Part shown: in pieces, positions 1 to 8,858 of the stretch
Layout of the letters: each line of letters opens with the position of its first letter
Numbering within the stretch: position 1 is the first letter of the stretch
Assembly (NCBI GenBank): GCA_031421635.1
Contig: JANOPA010000037.1
Coordinates: 1 to 64,000 of the forward strand
Source of the DNA: JAPOKJ01 sp031421635
Lineage (GTDB): Bacteria; Pseudomonadota; Gammaproteobacteria; Burkholderiales; Burkholderiaceae_E
Direction: 5' to 3'
Length of the DNA stretch: 64,000 bases
Program-made: the position numbers and the translations under genes
The notes under the pieces: generated by a model
Seen by the model: only the letters and a program-made list of their open reading frames with translations
The model's database searches: none
What the model was told of the DNA's origin: nothing

Positions 1-193
1 CACTCAAAAGATATTCGGGTGTGACGCCTAGTGCCGCGGCGAGAGACAGCAAAATTGTGGAGCTTGGCATCATCACGTCATTTTCATAGCGACCGATGGC
101 CTGAGCAGAAACCTGCCCATTCATGCGCTCTGCCAATGCTCGCAAGGACAGCTTGGAGGAGAGGCGTGCGCGATGAAGACGTTTTCCGATCAT
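1..193 (-). CDS. XRE-family helix-turn-helix regulator, N-terminal part (runs off the window)
   Basis: Reading the minus strand from an ATG at 193 gives 64 codons without a stop to the window edge. The protein starts MIGKRLHRARLSSKLSLRAL and continues with SAQAIGRYENDVMMPSSTIL, the two halves of an XRE/Cro-type HTH (helix 2 around residues 15-22, recognition helix around 30-38, then the LAAALGVTPEYLLS helix). Such an N-terminus is common in regulators fused to an ImmA/IrrE metallopeptidase, but the C-terminal part is outside the window, so the full type cannot be told. It lies 113 bp downstream of cas3 on the same strand, where csy1 (cas8f) would stand in a complete type I-F locus. Confidence 0.8.
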   Translation of the reverse strand, partial: MIGKRLHRARLSSKLSLRALAERMNGQVSAQAIGRYENDVMMPSSTILLSLAAALGVTPEYLLS

Positions 194-244
194 TTCAAAA
201 TAGCTCTAGAGTTATTGCAATGCGCCGATCCAGAAAGACTCGGC

Positions 245-282
245 CTGTTTACAAGTTACTTTAATTTAGTTGGTTTGTAAAT
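245..282 (-). promoter_or_regulatory. Candidate promoter with overlapping operator upstream of the XRE gene
   Basis: A 7-bp inverted repeat, TTTACAA at 248-254 and TTGTAAA at 275-281, lies in AT-rich DNA between cas3 and the XRE start. On the minus strand a TTTACA box is followed after 17 bases by TAACTT, so a weak sigma-70 promoter would overlap the repeat. XRE regulators commonly bind such repeats to control themselves; that link is inference. Confidence 0.35.
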
Positions 283-306
283 ACCCTATTTGGAGAATAT
301 TTACAG

Positions 307-3300
307 CTATTCGGAACCGGTAGTAAAGCCCAAAGCGATATGAAACTGCATTTTTGGGAGGATTTCGCCATACTTCTCAATCTGAGCGCTGGCAAGTTGC
401 CATTCCAACGTGCCCGGCTTTGGTTCGGAACTCGAGAATTTGGTTAACACCTTACCGACGCTTGCAGGAAGATCAAACAACAGTCGATCAAGATGAAGTG
501 TCTCTGCTCCTACCGGTCGAGATAGAGGATAGGGCTGACTTTTGCCTTTGTCATCAAACCGTCGTACCTCCCATTCTGACCAGGTCGTGGGTAGTACGAG
601 TATTTCAAGCGACTCCTGCGATTGCCGAAAGCGCGCAGCACTGGCATGCTGATTCGTTAACGCGCCAGGAAGGCGATCCTCACCCACCAAATACTGCGAT
701 AGGGACATCACGTTATCTTCACTAAGCTCGGACGAAGCCTTAGTGCTTAACAAATGAAGGTGTTGCGCAAGGCGTTCCAAGTGGCCAATCGTACTGGAAC
801 TTTCGGATATCTTGCTCTCCAGCGCGGCTACGGCACTCACACCTTTTTCCATCCAGAATTTCACGGGCAATACATCCCTCGCGGCAATGTTGTGCCTCCC
901 TTGCTGGCCGGACGGCGTCATCTCTTGCGGGGGTAGCCGATGAGGCCTTCCACGAGAAGTCGGCATCGGAATCGCCGGCTTCTCGACTTGTATCAACATA
1001 TTCAACGAGGACAAGGTCAAATCGACTTCAGCCAAAGCACCTTTTGCTTCAAGCCTCTGCTGACGATTGGAGGCAAGGCCAATGCCAAAAACTTGATGCC
1101 GGGGCGACTCTTCTACGCCTGGGAGGCCCCAGTGGGGTGAAGTTTTGCTACCGTAAATAGTTCGCAAGGGATGGCTCATCAGTGAAATATTGATGTTCCC
1201 CCAAGCGCCGACTCGATGTCGCCGAATACGGCCGGAGGCTTGTACTTCGCCACGCACAGAACGCGGCTCAAGGATAGCCCAATCGTAGTCGTGGTCTCGT
1301 CCGGTTTCCTGCAAGGTGGTCGTTGAAATAAGCACCATCACACCCCGTCGACCCAGCGCTTTCGCCTGATCAATCGCGCTTCGAATGTCGGGGTCGGCCC
1401 AGACTGCAGTAATGTCGTGTCGCAGCAAAAGCTGATTGAGCTTTTGATCCATCAGGCCAACGGCCACCCTAGGGTGCTTGGAGTGATAACTCAGCGTACG
1501 GAGCAAAGGCTGATCTAAGTCGTCCTTGCGCTCCAATAAGAATTTAGCGAAGCGCCAAGCATGTTGCGCATGATTGAACCGGACGAATCCGAAGGAGAGC
1601 CGAAGGCCCGTTTTTGGGTCGATACCTACATTATTTTCATGTAAGTCTAGCGATTTTTCGAAGATTCTTTCAAAGACTCTGGCGCGTTTTTCTTCAAGAG
1701 TGATGTCCTGAGTGATCAAGTCTCCAAGCTCCAGGACCTCAAGTCTTTGACGAACCGATGGTTCCTGCGCCTTCATTTGTTCGACAATGAGTTGATGCGC
1801 CTCTTTGACCTGCGTGAGTGAATGTTCGAGCAAGCAAATAGGTTCTGATTGCTGATCAGTCAAAATAACCACGCCGAGGTCGCTTTGCGCACCGTCCATC
1901 AAACGCCGCGCTTGCATTCCTTGCGCCCAAGCGTTATAAATTCCTCCAATCACTACATCATTGGCCGTCGCGCTCATGACGACGACGCTTCGTCCTGCCA
2001 TTCCGGTGAGCATGGCGAGCTTGCCGATAGACTGTAGGTCTTGAGCGCTATAGGCATCAATTTCGTCTAGTAAGAGGTCACTCGTCATCATGCGCAGTGC
2101 CATTCGGGCACTTCCTCCCGTACGCATTTCAACCGCTGCGACCAGATGATCTGCCGTGCAAGCGAGAATTGGCGTGTCGATCATGCCGCGATGCTTTGCA
2201 CTACGGAACAATTCAGCGGCAGTGCTCCCCGCGCCATTGGCTACGGTGAGGTCGAGTGCCAGAATCCACAGGGGTAAAGTTTCCGGGTCCATACTGCCCA
2301 GAGCATCCCCTTCAAGCAGCCTTAGGTCAAAGCCGTCTTCATCGGTGAATTCAGATTCGCTTCCTCCCTCGGATGCTCGTGCAGGTTCTTCTGCCCGGCG
2401 ATCTTTTTCCAACCATTGCATTGCCTGAGGTTGTCCTATGGCGATCGCGACATCCCGACGATCAAAGCCTGCGCTGCCTATTAATGCTTTGGCGGATTGC
2501 ATCGTGAGGGAGCGCAGGCCGAGGGCGAGGGTGTAGCGCATCTGACCATCGGAAAGGGCATGCATCGCGCGAACTCCTCCCAACGTTTTCCCACAGCCAG
2601 TCCCCGCGATAATGCCAACAAAAGCTGGCCTGACCGCCTGGGTCTGCGACTTAATACATGATGCAAGTCGCTGCTGCCATTGAAAACGAAGATCCCCACT
2701 TGAAGCAAGCGCAATCGAACTTGTTGGGATGGTCGCGCGTCGAAATAGCTCCCTCGGCGAGGCGGCCACTAATAGGGCTCTACGAGCGAAGCGCTTTGTC
2801 TTAATCAGATGCAACTGCAAAGGATCGCCAGCGACTCGCTCCGATCCAGATCGACGCAAGTGTGTTGAATTCGCGATTTCAGGTGAGCTAGTATTTGCGA
2901 GAGGCTGAAGGGTTTGAGCGCTCGCAATATCACCTCCGATTTGCTTTGCGATGGAGGCTAGATGATCTGCATAAATGAGACACGGTCGAGCCCAATGTGC
3001 CATGAGAAGTAACCATTGGTCGCTTTGTTGCGTCACTAGCTCACCGAGGCTAGGAGATTGTTCAAGCAATACCAATATTTGTTTTGCGACACTTTGTACG
3101 GCTTGGAGCCATCCATCGTCTCGCCAAGGTAGTAGTCCGGGCGCTAAATGAAGGCACTCATTTTCTGGCGCGACGCGCAATTCACGATGACCTCTACCTT
3201 GAACACTCTCTGTGGTGAAGGGTTTTAGAGTGTTTTGGTGGGAACTAAAGTCGATGTTCACCTTGCCGTGCGGCAGCCTATGATGGGTCAACACTAACCA

Positions 3301-3939
3301 AAGCAGACTAAAAAGTAGCGGGGTGTTCGATATTTTGTCCTTTGTCGCGATTCGATCTAGGGTCATGCCCACAGGACTAGCAACAATTGCCTCTACAGGC
3401 CAATCGAGCATCTGTCTTGCGCTATTGGAAAGCTCGCCCAGCCACTCCTGATCAGTGCTGAAGTTTTTGGTAACAGACGCCAGCATGAAGTAACCCATGA
3501 GGTCATGGCGAAAATACTCCGCGTGATATTGCCCTCGAAGTTTGGATTGAAAGGCCACTGTAGCCTTGCCAATATCGTGCAATAGCGCGGCCAATTGAAC
3601 GACAAGATGGAGCATGCGACGACCCGGGGACAGCGGTGTATCAAATGTTGGCTTTGAAGTCTCTGCTCTAAAGCTGTAGCGCCCAACCTCGTCAAAATGT
3701 CGCCTACTTCCAGCGATCCATTGAAGTTCTAGCTGATTTCGCCCCGTTACTCGATGGCAGGAAACGCTTCCCGATTTTGATGCTGCCTTTTTTAGGGCGA
3801 TGTGCAGATCGTCCAAGCCCTCAGTGGAAATGTGGCCAGCCCAAGATCTTGATCCAATCTGAGGAAGATATTTTGACAATATCCGGCGCGTGCGTAGCCA
3901 GGCCTTGCCCTCGCTTTCGTTGACAAGGATAACAATCAA
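307..3939 (-). CDS. cas3: Type I-F CRISPR-associated Cas2-Cas3 fusion (nuclease-helicase)
   Basis: This is the I-F form of Cas3 with Cas2 fused at its N-terminus; it degrades target DNA recruited by the Csy complex and joins Cas1 in spacer uptake. Counted from the farthest start (GTG at 3981), residues 15-105 are Cas2-like (RLIVILVNE, CHRVTGRNQLELQW). The HD nuclease has LLHDIGK (134-140) and LTHHRLPHG. The helicase has Walker A GTGCGKT (460-466), DEID (639-642), MSAT (669-672) and the late arginine motif QASGRIRRHR. All key motifs are intact. I prefer the TTG at 3939 as start. It overlaps the cas1 stop (TTGA), has GAGG 6 bases upstream and begins MIVILVNESEG, matching the usual Cas2 start. 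The GTG at 3981 would add 14 residues. At about 1210 aa it is slightly longer than many relatives (about 1100). Confidence 0.93.
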   Translation of the reverse strand: MIVILVNESEGKAWLRTRRILSKYLPQIGSRSWAGHISTEGLDDLHIALKKAASKSGSVSCHRVTGRNQLELQWIAGSRRHFDEVGRYSFRAETSKPTFDTPLSPGRRMLHLVVQLAALLHDIGKATVAFQSKLRGQYHAEYFRHDLMGYFMLASVTKNFSTDQEWLGELSNSARQMLDWPVEAIVASPVGMTLDRIATKDKISNTPLLFSLLWLVLTHHRLPHGKVNIDFSSHQNTLKPFTTESVQGRGHRELRVAPENECLHLAPGLLPWRDDGWLQAVQSVAKQILVLLEQSPSLGELVTQQSDQWLLLMAHWARPCLIYADHLASIAKQIGGDIASAQTLQPLANTSSPEIANSTHLRRSGSERVAGDPLQLHLIKTKRFARRALLVAASPRELFRRATIPTSSIALASSGDLRFQWQQRLASCIKSQTQAVRPAFVGIIAGTGCGKTLGGVRAMHALSDGQMRYTLALGLRSLTMQSAKALIGSAGFDRRDVAIAIGQPQAMQWLEKDRRAEEPARASEGGSESEFTDEDGFDLRLLEGDALGSMDPETLPLWILALDLTVANGAGSTAAELFRSAKHRGMIDTPILACTADHLVAAVEMRTGGSARMALRMMTSDLLLDEIDAYSAQDLQSIGKLAMLTGMAGRSVVVMSATANDVVIGGIYNAWAQGMQARRLMDGAQSDLGVVILTDQQSEPICLLEHSLTQVKEAHQLIVEQMKAQEPSVRQRLEVLELGDLITQDITLEEKRARVFERIFEKSLDLHENNVGIDPKTGLRLSFGFVRFNHAQHAWRFAKFLLERKDDLDQPLLRTLSYHSKHPRVAVGLMDQKLNQLLLRHDITAVWADPDIRSAIDQAKALGRRGVMVLISTTTLQETGRDHDYDWAILEPRSVRGEVQASGRIRRHRVGAWGNINISLMSHPLRTIYGSKTSPHWGLPGVEESPRHQVFGIGLASNRQQRLEAKGALAEVDLTLSSLNMLIQVEKPAIPMPTSRGRPHRLPPQEMTPSGQQGRHNIAARDVLPVKFWMEKGVSAVAALESKISESSSTIGHLERLAQHLHLLSTKASSELSEDNVMSLSQYLVGEDRLPGALTNQHASAARFRQSQESLEILVLPTTWSEWEVRRFDDKGKSQPYPLSRPVGAETLHLDRLLFDLPASVGKVLTKFSSSEPKPGTLEWQLASAQIEKYGEILPKMQFHIALGFTTGSE

Positions 3940-4814
3940 ACGCTGCCTCGAATCAGCGAAACTTCTTGAATCGCTTGGCACATGGTTCGCAGTGCTTGTA
4001 AGGAATCGAGCGAACTAAGACATCGCTTTCGAAACTGCGAATCAGTCTCGTCCAGCGAGGCGCTTACAAAGGCATTGGGCATAACAGCGGCGTCCTTGAC
4101 GAGATCGGCGACATCAAAAACCAAAGCTCCTCGCCGTGTTTTCCCATGCATCAAGGGGAAGCTATGTGGAATGCCCATGATCCAAAGTGCAGCGGCACCA
4201 AGGCCTTAGGCCAGGTAGTTGCCGTTATCCAGCAAGGAGTTGGTGATATCTTTGGCCTTTGGCGTCCTTTTGAAAGGGCGTTCGAAATGCGCGGCGAGTT
4301 GTCCGTAGAGTCGTTTCGCTAGATCGGCCTCAGAGCTTAGGAGTTGCGCCGTGTCCTGAGCAAGCGCCGCCCTGTTCTCAAAAATCGCAAGAATTCCTTC
4401 GTTAACCTCTGGAATGCCTTCGATATCCCGCCAGGCGTTTCGAATATTGGAAACTCGGATTCTTTGGAAGACCTTTGCTGCTTCCAGCCTCGATTGTTCT
4501 TTGGACCACATTGCGTACCAATTTTGCATGTGAAGCGGTTCACGGTATTCGTTTTGCGCCGCTAAATAAATTGGGGTGGCTCCCCCTGCTGTGAATGCAA
4601 TTACCATACCCTGAGAGGCGGCCAAACGGGCGGCTTGCTGAGTAAGCGAGGTGCCAGGCCCGAGTAAAAGTAAGGCTGTATTTCCGTAGGGGATGGAAAA
4701 ATGCTGATCGAGCGCTTCCTTCTTTCGGACATAGACTAAACGTTCGTCGGCCGCGACAATCTTACAATGCTCCAAATATTCGATATTGGTCTTGTGCGAA
4801 GGTAGGATTGGCAT
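3936..4814 (-). pseudogene. cas1: Type I-F cas1 integrase broken by one in-frame stop
   Basis: The first 202 codons (4814-4209) read as Cas1f: IEYLEHCKIVAADERLVYVR, YGNTALLLLGPGTSLTQ, SEADLAKRLYGQLA with the metal-binding Glu, and DNGNYLA. A TAA at 4206-4208 then stands where relatives have Tyr in NYLAYGLAA. The same frame continues GLGAAALWIMGIPHSFPLM and HGKTRRGALVFDVADLVKD, which hold the catalytic His and the two Asp. No bases are gained or lost; mending one codon gives 292 residues. The stop therefore separates the Glu from the His/Asp residues, and neither half should integrate DNA. The start ATG at 4814 has AGGA 7 bases upstream. The gene ends overlapping the cas3 start. No csy genes, leader or I-F repeats are visible nearby. 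Confidence 0.92.
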
Positions 4815-4998
4815 GCAGCGGTCCTACTTAACTAGCGAATAGTGAGTATAAAAAAGCGTGAGGGAGACCCAAGATTCGCAAAGCTCTACCCAGTGCGTCA
4901 TGGCTCAACCTTAAAATATTAAGTAAATTTAGCATTCGCCTGTCACTTGGGTATTGCTAACGCATTATGATTCAATTTAAATCCCTAGGAGAACTGTT

Positions 4999-5793
4999 TT
5001 GAGCAATACCCCAGCATTTTTAATCCACGAGCGCAGCGGCGATATTGTGACTTTAACGATGAACAGTCCCGCCGAGCGCAATGCGCTCTCCAACCAGGCT
5101 CAATGGGACGAACTCAGTGATGCCGCAGAGGCACTCAAACGTGATGCCAGCGTTAAGGTGGTGATCCTGACCGGTGCCGGTAGTGCGTTCTCGGCGGGCG
5201 GCAATGTCAAGGATATGCGAGACAAGAAAGGGATCGCCTCAGGCTCACCTTTCCAAATTCGCAATGGCTACCGTAATGGCATTCAAAAGATCCCTTTGAG
5301 CTTGGTCGATCTCGATATCCCGACGATTGCTGCCGTCAATGGTGCTGCGATTGGCGCAGGATGCGACCTGGCATGTATGTGCGATATGCGGATTGCCTCC
5401 GAGCATGCCAAGTTTGCCGAGAGCTTTACCAAGCTCGGTATCATTCCGGGCGATGGCGGGGCCTGGCTATTGCAAAGAATTATTGGTTATGCCAAGGCGG
5501 CCGAGTTAAGCTTCACGGGTGACATGATTAACGCGACTCAGGCCTTACAAATGGGCCTGGTAAACGCCGTTGTACCTGCCGATCAACTGATGATTGAAGC
5601 CATGGCCTTGGCGACTCGCATCGCGCAAAACCCTGGCCCGGCGCTGCGCATGACCAAGAAGTTGCTGCGCACGGCGCAGCATGCACGCTTGGCGGAGGTG
5701 TTGGAGTTATCGGCGGCTCTCCAGGCGATTGCTCACCACACCGATGAGCATGACCGTGCCGTCGAAGGTTTTTTAGCGACGATGAAAAAGTAA
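4999..5793 (+). CDS. Crotonase/enoyl-CoA hydratase-family protein
   Basis: A 264-residue crotonase. The oxyanion-hole segment SAFSAGGNVKDM lies near residues 66-77, and NGAAIGAGCDLACMCDMRIA near 115-134 forms the second half of the CoA/oxyanion site. The start is TTG at 4999 with AGGAG 7 bases upstream. The two catalytic Glu of classical hydratases are not both kept: the first is Asp in GCDLA, and the second position, in the segment AESFTKLG, is not Glu. The reaction may therefore be isomerisation or another CoA-ester step rather than simple hydration. It stands alone on the plus strand, convergent with the next gene 9 bp away. The family is certain; the substrate is unknown. Confidence 0.88.
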   Translation: MSNTPAFLIHERSGDIVTLTMNSPAERNALSNQAQWDELSDAAEALKRDASVKVVILTGAGSAFSAGGNVKDMRDKKGIASGSPFQIRNGYRNGIQKIPLSLVDLDIPTIAAVNGAAIGAGCDLACMCDMRIASEHAKFAESFTKLGIIPGDGGAWLLQRIIGYAKAAELSFTGDMINATQALQMGLVNAVVPADQLMIEAMALATRIAQNPGPALRMTKKLLRTAQHARLAEVLELSAALQAIAHHTDEHDRAVEGFLATMKK

Positions 5794-5802
5794 GGCTCGC
5801 GA

Positions 5803-7485
5803 CTAGGCCGGCGCAAACTCACGCAAGAGTTTACCTGGTTTGGCTGAATTCATCGGTCCGCCTTCGTTGACCACTCGCTGTCCGTTCACCCACACACCAT
5901 GTACGCCCACAGCATTTGTGGCGACTCGAGTAGCTTGGGCAGGAAGGTCATTGAGGCGTCGCTTACGGCTACGTCCGACCGTATTTAGATCTAAAAGTAA
6001 AAGATCCGCGTGGAACCCCTCTTTGAGTAGGCCACGATCGGGAATGCCAAAAAACAGGGCCTGCGCCCGAGTGAGGCGATGCACAGCCTGCTCGGTGCTC
6101 ATGATGTGCTTGTCGCGCGCCCAATAACCTAAGAGGTGCAAGCCAAAACCTGACTCGTCTAAAAACGATAAATGAGCCCCGGCGTCTGAAAGCGATATCA
6201 AGCTATGTTCATGACACAGTAGGCGAGTGACGGCCTCTTCATCGTTATTGAGGGAGACTACCGAAAACAAGGTGGTGAGATCTTCTTCGAGGGCCAAATC
6301 AAACATTGCATCCAAGGGATCCTTATCGAGCGCCTGCGCCATGCTGGCGATGCTCTGGTGCTCAAATCGCTGATATTGAGGTAGTTTGGTTTCGAGCACA
6401 TGAACCAGAGACCAATCGCCGGAGAATAGGCGGCGCGCAGGTTTCGCTAACTCGGCACGAATCTGGTCGCGTAAGCTCGTGCTGCGAAGCGCAGCTTTCA
6501 ACGTTTCACCCTTGGCTCCGAAGTAGGGCTTCCAACCTTGCAAAGGTTCGAGCGGGTAGGGGGTGTCGAAAGTAAAGTCGAAGCTGAGTGGGGTAGTGGC
6601 CACGGCACCTTTGACACGCAGGCCTTTGGCCGCACCTTTGGCGATAATGTCCAAGTCGTCAAAAACGCCTTGCGGTTGCAGGGTTGAATGCAAAAGGGCG
6701 GCGACTAAAAAAGGGCGACCACAACGTTCGGCCCATTCCATGAGTTTCGGTGTGGGGGATGCTGGTCCCTTGGTCAACATGAAGCTTCCCAACTGCTTGG
6801 ATTTCATCGCATCTAAAAACGCATCCATTTCGTCTTGGTGCGCCATACGCGACGGCATTGGGCGACCATCGAATGCGCTATGGGAGGTGCTAGTCGTGGT
6901 TGCAAAACCAATCGCACCCGCTTGCAGCGCTTCTTCCAGCATCTTGCGCATTTCAGCAATTTCGTCCGTGGTGGCGGCCCGATCTGAAGCCTCGCTGCCC
7001 ATAACATGAGTACGTAGAGTGGAATGGCCCACGAATGCCGCAAGGTTCAGCGCACAGCCTTTCTTGTCGATCAAATCAAGATACTGAGGAAAGCTCTCAA
7101 AGTCCCAATCAATTCCAGCCTGCAGGCTGGCCAAGGACATACCTTCAACCTGGGTCAGGTTCTTCATCACCAAGTCGCGGTTTTTAGGAAGGCAGGGCGC
7201 GATCGTAAAACCGCAATTGCCGATCAAAGCGGTGGTGACCCCCATTTGCGTCGATTGTGCCAAATACGCATCCCATGTGATTTGCGCATCGTAGTGGGTG
7301 TGGCTGTCGATAATACCGGGCATGAGGCTTAGGCCCTGAGCGTCGATACGCTCTTTGGCTTGAGTGGGGCCAATATCCTTGCCAATGGCGACAATCTTGC
7401 CGGCCTGGACGGCCAGAGAGCCAATGTAGGGTTTGCCGCCTGCACCATCAAATATTTGTGCGTTATCGATTCTCAAGTCAAACAT
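5803..7485 (-). CDS. Amidohydrolase of the D-aminoacylase / N-acyl-D-amino-acid deacylase type
   Basis: A metal-dependent amidohydrolase of 560 residues. The N-terminal beta-sandwich strand (MFDLRIDNAQIFDGAG) leads to the metal motif GIIDSHTHYDAQITWD. Further on come the GHSTLR segment, SLSDAGAHLSFLD with the late Asp, and a C-terminal HADLLLLDL strand. This layout fits D-aminoacylase-like enzymes that hydrolyse N-acyl-D-amino acids or related cyclic amides. The open frame extends up to 7644, but the ATG at 7485 is preferred: it has AGAGG 5 bases upstream and begins exactly where the family fold begins. Bug receptors and CoA enzymes nearby suggest uptake and breakdown of an organic acid or amide, which is inference. 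Confidence 0.87.
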   Translation of the reverse strand: MFDLRIDNAQIFDGAGGKPYIGSLAVQAGKIVAIGKDIGPTQAKERIDAQGLSLMPGIIDSHTHYDAQITWDAYLAQSTQMGVTTALIGNCGFTIAPCLPKNRDLVMKNLTQVEGMSLASLQAGIDWDFESFPQYLDLIDKKGCALNLAAFVGHSTLRTHVMGSEASDRAATTDEIAEMRKMLEEALQAGAIGFATTTSTSHSAFDGRPMPSRMAHQDEMDAFLDAMKSKQLGSFMLTKGPASPTPKLMEWAERCGRPFLVAALLHSTLQPQGVFDDLDIIAKGAAKGLRVKGAVATTPLSFDFTFDTPYPLEPLQGWKPYFGAKGETLKAALRSTSLRDQIRAELAKPARRLFSGDWSLVHVLETKLPQYQRFEHQSIASMAQALDKDPLDAMFDLALEEDLTTLFSVVSLNNDEEAVTRLLCHEHSLISLSDAGAHLSFLDESGFGLHLLGYWARDKHIMSTEQAVHRLTRAQALFFGIPDRGLLKEGFHADLLLLDLNTVGRSRKRRLNDLPAQATRVATNAVGVHGVWVNGQRVVNEGGPMNSAKPGKLLREFAPA

Positions 7486-7717
7486 ACGGGCCTCTACGAT
7501 TGAATTCATTGAATGTCCGGGGCACCGATTTGCGCACCCCGGGCGAAGCTCTTCTCGAGCGAATACCTTGAGAATAGCCCAAGGTACAGGTTTTGGTTGG
7601 CCCTGCAGGTCAGTTCTGAACCTAGTAGGACTGTATTGGCACACACCGTCGACGCTCCTACGCTACGATACGGCGCTTAACACCTTAGAATTCACTCCCC
7701 TCTGGAAATCAGCCTCT

Positions 7718-8782
7718 ATGCAATTTTCTCATCTCCGAAAAACCCTGCAAAGCGAATTGGCACCTGTCACTCTTCACGTGCCTGATAGACGGCGCAATCG
7801 ACGCGATGTTCTTGGGATCGCTGCGGCAATCTTTACGGCAGGCTTAGTGCCTACCTCTAATCCCTTTGCGCAAACGTCTTCAGGAGCTTGGCCGAGCAAG
7901 CCGATTCGTTTGGTGGTCGCTTTTCCACCTGGTGGGCCGACCGACTTGGTCTCACGGGTTTTAGCTCAACGGCTCTCGGAGCAACTGGGTCAGTCAGTGC
8001 TTGTCGAAAACAAACCTGGTGCAGGTGGAAATTTGGCTGCCGAACTTGTCGCGAAAGCAAATCCTGATGGCTATACCGTGTTCTACAACACCTCAGCCAT
8101 CGTGATAGGGCCGAGTCTCTATGCCAAGGTCAACTATGACACGCTCAAAGATTTTGCCCCAGTCACCTCGTCGGCCTCCGTGCCCCTAATGTTGGTAGTG
8201 AACTCGAACTTACCGGTGAAGACGGTGCAAGAGTTCGTCGCTTATGCCAAGGCGCGACCCGGTCAGTTCAATTATGCGTCGTCTGGCACAGGCACCATTA
8301 CTCATTTAGCGGGCGCGGTGTTTGTCAAGGAACTAGGCATCGACGCGACCCATATTCCGTATAAAGGCAGTAACCCGGCCTTGTTGGATGTCGCCAGTGG
8401 ATCGGTGCAGTTTATGATTGATACGATCAACAGTACCTTGCCTTTGATACGCGATGGTAAATTGAAGCCACTCGCGACCGCTACCGGAAAACGCTCCTCG
8501 CTGTTGCCTGAAGTGCCCACCTTTGGGGAGACCGTACTGCCAGGGTTTGAGATGAGTGCATGGCAGGGCATTGTTGTTCCGGCCGGAACGCCGGCTGCCA
8601 TCATCCAGCGCCTCAACGAAGAAATTAATAAAGCTTTACGTCATGCCGATGTCAAAGCCAAACTCGCAGTCCAGGGCGCAGAGCCACTTGGCAGCTCGGC
8701 GGCGGAGTACGGCAGTTACATTCGCAGTGAGTTTGGCCGCTGGGGCAAGATCATCAAGGACTCGGGTGCTAAGGCTGATTGA
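7718..8782 (+). CDS. Bug/TctC-family periplasmic solute receptor
   Basis: A 354-residue tripartite-tricarboxylate-type binding protein. The N-terminus carries a twin-arginine-like leader (RRNRRDVLGIAAAIF) ending near PFAQ, so export to the periplasm, possibly through Tat, is likely. The mature part begins WPSKPIRLVVAFPPGGPTD and holds the family hallmarks VENKPGAGGNLAAELVAKA, the HIPYKG loop near the middle, and LLPEVPTFGE. Ligands of this family are usually dicarboxylates or other small carboxylates; this one cannot be assigned. No TctA/TctB membrane genes are nearby, as is common for Burkholderiales Bug proteins. The ATG at 7718 places the leader correctly; the longer frame has no signal. 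Confidence 0.9.
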   Translation: MQFSHLRKTLQSELAPVTLHVPDRRRNRRDVLGIAAAIFTAGLVPTSNPFAQTSSGAWPSKPIRLVVAFPPGGPTDLVSRVLAQRLSEQLGQSVLVENKPGAGGNLAAELVAKANPDGYTVFYNTSAIVIGPSLYAKVNYDTLKDFAPVTSSASVPLMLVVNSNLPVKTVQEFVAYAKARPGQFNYASSGTGTITHLAGAVFVKELGIDATHIPYKGSNPALLDVASGSVQFMIDTINSTLPLIRDGKLKPLATATGKRSSLLPEVPTFGETVLPGFEMSAWQGIVVPAGTPAAIIQRLNEEINKALRHADVKAKLAVQGAEPLGSSAAEYGSYIRSEFGRWGKIIKDSGAKAD

Positions 8783-8858
8783 GATCAGTTTCCAAACTAA
8801 ATTTTTACAAACCTTTTGGCGACTTCGGTCGCAATAAATATCTTTGAGACAATCCCTT

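Noticed and set aside
31..264. 77-residue plus-strand frame at the left edge
   Set aside because: It is the complement of the XRE coding sequence, which has clear HTH homology on the minus strand.
940..1140. Plus-strand frames within cas3
   Set aside because: They are complements of the well-supported Cas3 coding frame without any domain pattern.
4815..4998. Possible CRISPR leader or array upstream of cas1
   Set aside because: No repeated 28-bp unit and no GTTCACTGCC-like I-F repeat is present; the stretch is an AT-rich divergent promoter gap.
7433..7717. N-terminal extension of the Bug receptor frame
   Set aside because: It overlaps the amidohydrolase gene on the other strand, lacks homology, and would bury the signal peptide.
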